Source: Arthrobacter sp. PAMC25564 (GTDB taxonomy: Bacteria; Actinomycetota; Actinomycetes; Actinomycetales; Micrococcaceae). Taken from it: a stretch of DNA of 64,000 nt. A program made the translations under genes and the position numbers. Shown piece after piece: positions 55,911 to 64,000 of this stretch. The notes beneath the pieces are model-generated. The model was given only the letters and a program-made list of their open reading frames with translations, was not told the origin of the DNA and ran no database searches. Every line of letters begins with the position of its first letter. The first letter of the stretch is position 1. Where the stretch lies: contig NZ_CP039290.1 of NCBI RefSeq assembly GCF_004798705.1, positions 3,286,001 through 3,350,000 of the forward strand, given 5' to 3'.

Positions 55911-57012
55911 AGGAGCACCACCCATTCTGCGTAGAAGATGCCCAGACCCGCGGCGACAAACAGTCCGCACAGGATCCAGAAACGGACGACGACGGTGACT
56001 TCCGCCCAGCCCTTGAGTTCGAAGTGGTGCTGCAGCGGGGCCATCTTGAAGAAGCGCTTTCCCTTGGTGATCTTGAAGTAACCGACCTGGATGATGACCG
56101 AGAGGGTGATCAGGACGAAGAGGCCACCGATGAAGGCCAGCAGCAGTTCGGTCCGGGACAGGATGGCGAAGCCGGCGACGGCGCCGCCGATGGCCAGGGA
56201 GCCGGTGTCCCCCATGAAGATCTTGGCCGGTGAGGTGTTCCACCACAGGAAGCCGACCAGTGCCGCGCTGAGGATCGCGGCCAGCAGTGCCAGGTCCAGG
56301 GGGTCGCGGACGGTATAGCAGCCGCTGCCGGCCTGCCGCGGTGAGCCGCAGGCCTGGTTGCTCTGCCAGATCCCCATCAGGGTGTAGGCACCGAAGACCA
56401 TCACGGAGGCGCCTGCGGCAAGGCCGTCGAGGCCGTCCGTGAGGTTCACGCCGTTGGTTGCCGCCGTGACGATCAGGTTGGACCACAGGACGAAGAGGAT
56501 GGCGCCGAACACGGTGCCGCCGAAGGCAAGGTTCAGCCACGGAATATCGCGGACCAGGGAAATCTGTGTGGACGCGGGCGTCACTCCGCCGGCATTGGGG
56601 AAGTTCAGGGTCAGCACGGCGAAGATGATGCCGACGGCGCCCTGCAGAATCAGCTTGGCCTTGGCGTTCAGCCCGAGGCTGCGCTGCTTGGAGATCTTGA
56701 TGAAGTCGTCCAGGAAGCCGACGAGTCCCATGCCCACCATGAGGAACAGCAGCAGCAGTGCCGAGGCCGTCGGCCCCGGAGACCGCGGGTTCATCAGCCA
56801 CATGACCAGGTGCGTGATGCCGTAGCTGGCGATGACCGCCAGGACGACCACCGTCCCGCCCATCGTGGGCGTGCCGCGTTTGGTGTGGTGCGAGGTGGGC
56901 CCGTCGTCCCGGATGAATTGCCCGTAGCTCTTCCGGACCAGGAGCCGGATGAACAGGGGCGTGCCGATGAGGGCGAAGAGCAGGGCCAGGCCGGCGCCGA
57001 TCAGCAGTGCAA

Positions 57013-57016
<4 letters not shown>
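55907..57016 (-). CDS. mraY: Phospho-MurNAc-pentapeptide transferase
   Basis: MraY moves phospho-MurNAc-pentapeptide to undecaprenyl phosphate, forming lipid I. About ten membrane helices are present, with [20 protein letters not shown] (cytosolic loop), [22 protein letters not shown] (Asp pair), [16 protein letters not shown] and the C-terminal [24 protein letters not shown] (catalytic His loop). The GTG start overlaps the murF stop by 4 bases. The 369-aa length is normal. Confidence 0.97.
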
Positions 57017-58584
<1,568 letters not shown>

Positions 58585-58590
58585 CTCGGT

Positions 58591-60285
58591 TTAGGACTCT
58601 ATCCGCTGGTCTTCGAGAACGGTGAATCCCCGGGCTGTCAAGGCGTTCCGGAGCTCCACCCTGTCGTCGAGGGAGAGGTTGACTCCCTTGACCTCCTGCC
58701 ATACCTCGTGCCCCCGGCCGGCCACGAGGATGGTGTCCTCGGGCGCCGCCAGTTCCACGGCCTTCCTGATCGCCGCGTCGCGCGGAAAGACCTCCAGGAC
58801 CGTGCAGTCCAGGCCCTCGTTGTGCTTCGCGGCCACGGCGCCGGCCAGCACATCGGCACGGATCGCCGCCGCGTCCTCGTCGTGCGGGTCGTCGTCGCTG
58901 ACAATGACGGTGTCGGCGAGCCGGGCGGCGATGGCCCCCATGGCGGGCCGTTTACCCTGGTCCCGCTGCCCGGTGGCGCCGAAAACGATGATCACTCTGG
59001 AGCCGGGTTGCGGGGAACGGACAGCCTCCAGCGCCCTGGCCAGGGCATCCGGGTTGTGCGCAAAGTCAACGACAGCGGCGGGAGCCGTGGAGATCAGCTG
59101 CATGCGGCCGGGGACGGCCACGGTAAACGGGTCCGCGGTGTCGAGGGCCGACTGCACGGCGGCCGGATCCTGCCCGCTCTGAAGGACCATGATGGTGGCC
59201 AGCGCCGCGTTGGCGACGTTGAAGCTGCCGGGCAAGCCGGTGTGGACGTGCAGTTCCGTGCCGTCGCGGTGCCGGAGCGTGAATTCGGTGCCCAGCGCCC
59301 GGGGTACCGGGCGGGCGACGGTCCAGTCAGCGCCGGCTGCGCCGGTGCCGCCGGCGGCCTGGGCCGTGGCGAGGGTCGTGACCGGGATGTCCGCCGCGGC
59401 AGCCAGCTTCCGGCCCCACTCGTCGTCGACGGTCACGACGGCGGAACGGGCACGCTGCGCCGTGAAGAGCCTGGCCTTGGTCTGGAAGTACTCCTCCATG
59501 GTGCCGTGCAGGTCCAGATGGTCCTGGGTCAGGTTCGTGAAGCCGGCCACGTCGAACACGACCCCGTCGACCCGGTGGAAGGAAACGGCGTGCGAGGAGA
59601 CCTCCATGGACGCCGCATCGAGCCCCCGTTCACGCATCAGCGCGAGCAGGGCATGGACGTCCGTGGACTCCGGCGTCGTGAGCAGGCTGGGGATCGGCTC
59701 GCCGCCGGCCAGGATCTCGATGGTGCCGATCAGGCCGGTTTTCCTGTCGAGCGCCCGCAGCAGGGAATTGATGAAGTACGTCGTGGTGGTCTTGCCGTTC
59801 GTACCCGTGACACCGAACAGGACCGGCGCGCCGGCGCCTTCGGGCCGGCTCCGGTAGATCAGGGCGGACAGCCGGCCGACGAGGCCGCGTGGTTCCTCGG
59901 CGAGCAGCACGGGTACGGAGATGTCGTTGGAGAGCGCCAGCAGGCGCGCGCCGGCGTCGTCCGTCAAGATGGCGGCGGCCCCGGCTCCGACCGCCTGGGC
60001 GGCGAAGTCGGCACCGTGCCGCGTGGCACCCGGCAGAGCAACGTAGAGGTCCCCGGGCTGCACGGCACGGGAATTCAGCGAGATCCCGGTGACCGGGACG
60101 GATCCGGCCTGCCCGGGAACGACGACGCCGATCGACTCACCGATGGTGGCCAGCGGCACGGCGGCGACCGCGGTGGGCCGGAAGCCGGCAGTGGATTCCC
60201 GGCCGGACGGCGCGGACGCGCCGGGGGCGTTGAGTTCTGACAAGTGGATCTCCGTTGTGGTGCTAGTGGATCTTGCGCTGCGCAT
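58591..60285 (-). CDS. murE: UDP-MurNAc-dipeptide--amino acid ligase MurE (probably L-lysine-adding)
   Basis: MurE adds the third amino acid of the stem peptide. The ATP loop is [20 protein letters not shown], with TTPESTDVHALLALM, MEVSSHAVSFHRVDG and FTNLTQDHLDLHGTMEEYF. At the selectivity site, where meso-DAP enzymes have DNPR, this protein has DDPH (465-468). That suits L-Lys, as in Arthrobacter peptidoglycan. ATG 60285 follows GGAG; a TTG at 60243 with GGAG 6 bases upstream is also possible and gives a start LSELNAPGASAP. It is preceded by ftsI. Confidence 0.95.
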   Translation of the reverse strand: MRSARSTSTTTEIHLSELNAPGASAPSGRESTAGFRPTAVAAVPLATIGESIGVVVPGQAGSVPVTGISLNSRAVQPGDLYVALPGATRHGADFAAQAVGAGAAAILTDDAGARLLALSNDISVPVLLAEEPRGLVGRLSALIYRSRPEGAGAPVLFGVTGTNGKTTTTYFINSLLRALDRKTGLIGTIEILAGGEPIPSLLTTPESTDVHALLALMRERGLDAASMEVSSHAVSFHRVDGVVFDVAGFTNLTQDHLDLHGTMEEYFQTKARLFTAQRARSAVVTVDDEWGRKLAAAADIPVTTLATAQAAGGTGAAGADWTVARPVPRALGTEFTLRHRDGTELHVHTGLPGSFNVANAALATIMVLQSGQDPAAVQSALDTADPFTVAVPGRMQLISTAPAAVVDFAHNPDALARALEAVRSPQPGSRVIIVFGATGQRDQGKRPAMGAIAARLADTVIVSDDDPHDEDAAAIRADVLAGAVAAKHNEGLDCTVLEVFPRDAAIRKAVELAAPEDTILVAGRGHEVWQEVKGVNLSLDDRVELRNALTARGFTVLEDQRIES

Positions 60286-60348
60286 GGAGGATTGCTCCGG
60301 CCCGCAGGCTCTTCTGGTACAGCTTCCCGTGCTGTGTGGTTCGGGGCG

Positions 60349-62151
60349 CTACTTGGCGTACTGCGGCAACCGGGCGGGCTCGCCGGTGGACGGCTGGATG
60401 TTGAATGTCCGCAACGTCTGGCTCATCACCGAACGGAACACCGGCCCGTTCGTGATGCCATAGATGCTGCCCTTTGGCCGTTGCAGGACCACCTCAACAA
60501 TAAACCGCGGATCATCCATCGGCGCCATCCCGATGATGGAGGCGGTGTAGCCGCAGAACCCGGATTTACCGTCATCGCAGGGCGATTCCGAGGTTCCGGT
60601 CTTCGCACCCACCCGGTAGCCGTCGATCGCGGCTTCCTTTATCTCGCCCTCGGTCACGGCGCTCTCGAGGATGTCACGGACCTGCTTCGCGGTGTCCTTC
60701 GAAACGATCTGCCGCGAGGGCTGGGCGGGGACCTTTTCCTCGGTGCCGCCGGGGCCGATATAGCTGTCGATCAGCCGTGGTTGGAGCATAACGCCGCCGT
60801 TGGCGATGCTCTGGTAGGCCCGCACGGTCTGCAGGGTCGACTGGGAGACGCCCTGGCCGAAGAGGACGGTGTACTCCTGGCGTCCGTCCCATTGGTCGGC
60901 CGGCGTCAGGATGCCCGTGGCTTCGGCTGGAAGCCCGATGTCGGGCGCCTCGCCGATGCCGAACTTCTGCAGCCAGTCGTGGCGTTGGTCTTTACTCAGC
61001 CGCTGGCCCACCATGACGGTGCCGGTGTTCATCGAGTAGCCCACGATACCTGCCAGCGTCCGTTCCTCGGTGCCGTGCTCAAAGGCATCGCTGAAGGTCT
61101 GCCCGTCGACGGTATAGGTCGGCGGGATGGTAAACCTGTCCAGCGGGCTGGACTTGCCTTCGTCGATTGCCGAGGCAGCAGTGATCATCTTTTCCACCGA
61201 ACCGGGCTCGTAGGCGGCCGTCACGGCGCGGACGCCGCGGTCCTTGGCATCGACCTTGCCCGGGTCGTTCGGATCCGGGGCGTTGGTGTCCGCCATCGCG
61301 ATGATGTTGCCGGTCTTGACGTCGGAGACGATGATCGTGCCCCACTCGGCGCTGAGCTTGTCCTTCTGGCTCTGGATCGCCTGCTGGGCGAAGTACTGGA
61401 GGTCCGAGTTGAGCGTGAGCTTGACGTCCTTGCCGTTCACCGCGGGCGTCAACTGGTCCACACCCACCGGAATGCGCAGCCCGTCGGCGCCGATTTCGAA
61501 CAGCCGTTTGCCGGGCGTGCCTTTCAGGACCTCGTCCTGGGTCTGTTCAAGCCCGGCCTGCCCGGTGGTGCCGTCCTTCAGGAAACCTATGATTCCGCCG
61601 GCGACGGAGCCGTTGGGGTAGACCCGCTTGCTGGTGCCTTCGGTGACGATGCCGGGGATCTGCAGTTTCGAGATGCGGTCCTCGATGTCTGGCTTGATGT
61701 CCTTGGCCACGATGTAGTAGCGCTGGTTTCCGGTGAGGGCGTCCGTCAGGGCACTCTTGTCCATGCCGAGCACGGACGCCAGTTCCGAGATGCCCTGGTC
61801 CCGGGACACTTTGACCAGCGTGTCCTTGCCGTCCACCGTTTCCAGCCGGCGGAAGGATTCCGTCTTGGTATTGACGGTCTGGTCCACGACGACGTTGTAG
61901 CGGATGACGCTGCTGGCGAGCACGGTGCCGGCGGAATCCAGGATACGGCCCCGTTCGGCGGGCAGCTCGACAGGCGTGAGCCGGTTCTTGAGCGCCGCCT
62001 CGGCCATGCCCCCGACGTCGAGGCCCTGGACCAGGAACAGCTTGCCGCCGACGACGAGCAGGAATACGAGCATAATGCCAAGGCCCAGGCGGAGCCGACG
62101 CGTCGCGCTCGGCACGTTCGCCTTCCGGGCGTTGCCGGTCTTCTGCGCCAC
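60349..62151 (-). CDS. ftsI: Septal peptidoglycan transpeptidase FtsI (PBP3/PBP2B type)
   Basis: FtsI cross-links septal peptidoglycan with FtsW. A short cytosolic basic N-terminus and one membrane helix (about 21-43) lead to the pedestal domain with ERGRILDSAGTVLASS (67-81) and the transpeptidase domain. The penicillin-binding residues are S318-VE-K321 (EPGSVEKM), S373-M-N375 (YSMNTG) and K517-T-G519 (AKTGTSES). C525 and C533-like cysteines (SPCDDGKSGFCG) near the active site may form a disulfide. GTG 62151 follows AAGGAAAC. The 600-aa length is normal. Confidence 0.97.
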   Translation of the reverse strand: MAQKTGNARKANVPSATRRLRLGLGIMLVFLLVVGGKLFLVQGLDVGGMAEAALKNRLTPVELPAERGRILDSAGTVLASSVIRYNVVVDQTVNTKTESFRRLETVDGKDTLVKVSRDQGISELASVLGMDKSALTDALTGNQRYYIVAKDIKPDIEDRISKLQIPGIVTEGTSKRVYPNGSVAGGIIGFLKDGTTGQAGLEQTQDEVLKGTPGKRLFEIGADGLRIPVGVDQLTPAVNGKDVKLTLNSDLQYFAQQAIQSQKDKLSAEWGTIIVSDVKTGNIIAMADTNAPDPNDPGKVDAKDRGVRAVTAAYEPGSVEKMITAASAIDEGKSSPLDRFTIPPTYTVDGQTFSDAFEHGTEERTLAGIVGYSMNTGTVMVGQRLSKDQRHDWLQKFGIGEAPDIGLPAEATGILTPADQWDGRQEYTVLFGQGVSQSTLQTVRAYQSIANGGVMLQPRLIDSYIGPGGTEEKVPAQPSRQIVSKDTAKQVRDILESAVTEGEIKEAAIDGYRVGAKTGTSESPCDDGKSGFCGYTASIIGMAPMDDPRFIVEVVLQRPKGSIYGITNGPVFRSVMSQTLRTFNIQPSTGEPARLPQYAK

Positions 62152-62193
62152 GATGTTTCCTTGCTGTTTGCCTGGCTGGGGGTCAGTCCTGTC

Positions 62194-62892
62194 CTAGTGT
62201 CCCGGAACCTTTTGTGCGGGGGCCGGAACCGATCCCCCGTGCAGTTCGACGGCCGGCGGAGCCGGGGTAGCGGCGGCGGCCGGCGGAGCCGGGGTAGCGG
62301 CGGCGGCCGGCGGAGCCGGGGTAGCGGCGGCGGGCGCCGCAGGTGCCGCGGCAACGCTTTCGGCGGGCTTGCGGTTAGCGAGCGGCTCATTGGCCGAGGC
62401 GGGCGGCACCACAGTGAGCTGCCCGGCGACGGCCGGTGCGGCGATGACGGCGCCGGGGGCATCGCCCTTGACCGCGGGCTTGGCCTTGCCTGTGACGGTC
62501 AGGGTGGACAGGTCGATCTGGCCCTTCGCGGTGGAAGCGACCATGCCCAGTTCCGTCGCCTTGGCCGCCAGGTTCTGCGGTGCGTCAAAGTTCTGCACCT
62601 GCTGCGTCAGATCCTGGTTCTGCTTCGTCAGGGTGGATTGCTCGCCCCGCAGCTGTACCAGTTGGTACTGCGCCGAAGACACGGAGATGTTGAGCACCAA
62701 CACCACCATCAGGGCAATCGCAAGGAGTCCGAAGCAGAGCACCACGAACGGGGCGCGGCGCTTGCGCGGAGCAGAGCGGACGAGCGAAAGCGGCGTGCGT
62801 GCCTTCCGCGCCGGTCCGGGGGCCCGGCCGGGCAGGGCACGGGCGGTGGCGCCAGTGGAAACGGGGTATCTGTTGACAGCGGCAGTGCTCAT
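62194..62892 (-). CDS. ftsL: FtsL-like division protein with long Ala/Pro tail
   Basis: Position between rsmH and ftsI, a basic cytosolic start, one membrane helix at about 48-69 and a coiled coil at 72-120 ([26 protein letters not shown]) all match FtsL, which joins FtsB and FtsQ. Sequence identity to FtsL is always low, so the call rests on place and layout. Unlike most FtsL (100-150 aa), it is 232 aa: the outer tail from residue 135 is Ala/Pro-rich and has a 9-residue repeat encoded by three 27-bp copies. The start overlaps the rsmH stop by 4 bases. Confidence 0.8.
   Translation of the reverse strand: MSTAAVNRYPVSTGATARALPGRAPGPARKARTPLSLVRSAPRKRRAPFVVLCFGLLAIALMVVLVLNISVSSAQYQLVQLRGEQSTLTKQNQDLTQQVQNFDAPQNLAAKATELGMVASTAKGQIDLSTLTVTGKAKPAVKGDAPGAVIAAPAVAGQLTVVPPASANEPLANRKPAESVAAAPAAPAAATPAPPAAAATPAPPAAAATPAPPAVELHGGSVPAPAQKVPGH
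62252..62332 (-). repeat. Three 27-bp tandem repeats in ftsL
   Basis: Units beginning GCCGGCGGAGCC at 62252, 62279 and 62306 are identical and encode about three AAAATPAPP blocks in the outer tail. Copy number may vary between strains. Confidence 0.9.
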
Positions 62893-63887
62893 GCGGCTCT
62901 CCTGGCTTTGATGCGTTCCACGGCGCGGAGCCTTGCGGAGGCGGCGCGTGGGTTCTCGGCGATTTCAGCGGGGGTCGGGACTTCGGTGCCCTTGGTCAGG
63001 GTCTTCAGTTCGGCTTTGTGTTCTTCCAGCTCCACAGGGAAGCCCAGCGGCGCGGAGGACTTCGAGCCGGCCTGGAAGAATCCCTTGACGATCTTGTCCT
63101 CCAGCGAGTGGTAGGACATCACGACGACGCGGCCGCCGGGGGCGATCGCGGCGATGGCTGCCGGGACGGCACGCTCCAGGACGTCGAGTTCCTCGTTGAC
63201 CTCGATCCGGAGCGCCTGGAAGGTGCGCTTCGCGGGGTGGCCGCCGGACTTGGCGGCGCCCGCGGGGACGACGTCGCGGATCTGCTCGACAAGTTCCCCC
63301 GTGGTGGTGAAGGGCTTCGCGGCGCGCGCCGTGACGATCCTGTTGGCGATGCGGCCCGCGAACTTCTCTTCGCCCCACTTCCGGATAATCCGGACGAGGT
63401 CCTCTTCGCTGTAGTTATTGACGACGTCGGCGGCGGTCTGGCCGCGGCCAGTGTCCATCCGCATGTCCAGGGGTGCGTCAAAGGAGTAAGCGAAGCCGCG
63501 GTCCCGCTCGTCGAGCTGCAGGGAGGATACCCCGAGGTCCATCAGGACTCCGTGGACTTCCGCGAATCCCAGGTCCTCAAGCACCTCCGGGATTTCGTCA
63601 TACACGGCGTGAACCAGGTCGATGCGGTCCGCGAACGGCAACAGCCGCTCCCCTGCCAGGGCCAGGGCTTCCTCGTCGCGGTCGATCCCGATCAGGTGAA
63701 GATCCGGAAAGCGCTCAAGCATGGCTTCGGCGTGGCCGCCCATGCCGAGGGTGGCGTCGATGACCACCGGCGTCTCGCCGCGGCTGCGGGCAACCTCGAA
63801 AGCAGGTGCCAACAAATTAATGCACCGGTCCTTGAGGACCGGTACATGCCGTTCGGACGTAGGCTTCGCTTGGTCGGGGTCCGTCAT
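62889..63887 (-). CDS. rsmH: 16S rRNA (cytosine1402-N4)-methyltransferase
   Basis: RsmH (MraW) methylates C1402 in the decoding site of 16S rRNA. It has the SAM-binding [38 protein letters not shown], the family [32 protein letters not shown], and the end [20 protein letters not shown]. The 332-aa length is typical. ATG 63887 follows AAAGGA by 7 bases. It begins the dcw operon here; mraZ would be expected further upstream, beyond the window. Confidence 0.98.
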   Translation of the reverse strand: MTDPDQAKPTSERHVPVLKDRCINLLAPAFEVARSRGETPVVIDATLGMGGHAEAMLERFPDLHLIGIDRDEEALALAGERLLPFADRIDLVHAVYDEIPEVLEDLGFAEVHGVLMDLGVSSLQLDERDRGFAYSFDAPLDMRMDTGRGQTAADVVNNYSEEDLVRIIRKWGEEKFAGRIANRIVTARAAKPFTTTGELVEQIRDVVPAGAAKSGGHPAKRTFQALRIEVNEELDVLERAVPAAIAAIAPGGRVVVMSYHSLEDKIVKGFFQAGSKSSAPLGFPVELEEHKAELKTLTKGTEVPTPAEIAENPRAASARLRAVERIKARRAA

Positions 63888-64000
63888 GCCTGCGTCCTTT
63901 CGTTGTCCGGATCTTGCTGTGCTGGCTTCTTGTGGTGCTTTTACTGGTGTTGCTGGACTGTGTGCTTCTTGGTCGGGATCCCCATCCGCCCCTGACCTGC
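63888..64000. other. Upstream of rsmH to the window edge
   Basis: I see only the rsmH ribosome site (AAAGGA, minus strand) here. No mraZ coding sequence or repeated TGGGN boxes are evident in these 113 bases. Confidence 0.5.

Noticed and set aside
62252..62332. Repeats as a CRISPR array
   Set aside because: The units are direct tandem copies with no spacers and keep the reading frame of ftsL.

Overview
The window is GC-rich chromosomal DNA with the gene content and order of an actinobacterium of the family Micrococcaceae, most likely Arthrobacter or a close relative. Evidence for this: lipB/lipA/DUF4191/RDD/glnA/glnE/glnA2 synteny as in Mycobacterium tuberculosis Rv2216-Rv2222c, a complete actinobacterial dcw cluster with sepF, yggT and divIVA, a DUF7455 protein and a sigA-type sigma factor beside a type II topoisomerase B subunit, and a MurE that lacks the DNPR motif of meso-diaminopimelate-adding enzymes, which fits Lys-type peptidoglycan. 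Almost all sequence is coding. I see no insertion sequence, prophage, CRISPR array, tRNA or rRNA.

Layout. 1-6.4 kb: start of a topoisomerase B subunit gene, a small zinc protein, sigA, then DUF4192, an MFS transporter and a PAC2 protein. 6.6-12.8 kb: leucyl aminopeptidase, dihydrolipoyl dehydrogenase, the E2 acyltransferase with two lipoyl domains, a small membrane protein and an OsmC protein. 12.8-24 kb: a tricorn-type protease, a TIGR01777 epimerase-like protein, a Ser/Thr kinase-like membrane protein, lipB-lipA, DUF4191, RDD and glnA. 24-28 kb: a small HTH protein, GNAT, VOC, and a polar amino-acid ABC transporter whose binding protein and permease are fused. 28-39 kb: glnE-glnA2, panB, a 54-residue SPOR-like protein, map, ppgK, nrdR, hisD, a membrane protein and a flavin reductase. 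39-63.9 kb: one long minus-strand block dnaE-rluD-lspA-divIVA-yggT-sepF-yggS-pgeF-ftsZ-ftsQ-murC-murG-ftsW-murD-mraY-murF-murE-ftsI-ftsL-rsmH (listed 3' to 5'), with many 4- or 8-base overlaps.

How the genes work together: lipB and lipA make the lipoyl group carried by the E2 protein and re-oxidised by LpdA. glnA makes glutamine and its adenylylation tyrosine is the expected target of GlnE. The dcw block builds lipid II and the divisome.

The most useful non-coding signals are: a four-half-site GlnR-type operator before glnA; two NrdR-type boxes 32 bp apart on the nrdR promoter; at least eleven genes with a TANNNT hexamer 6-7 bases before the start codon (leaderless transcripts); a conserved-looking inverted element before ftsZ; and several long intergenic palindromes. 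I found no convincing wholly new biological system here; this is mainly housekeeping DNA with interesting regulation.
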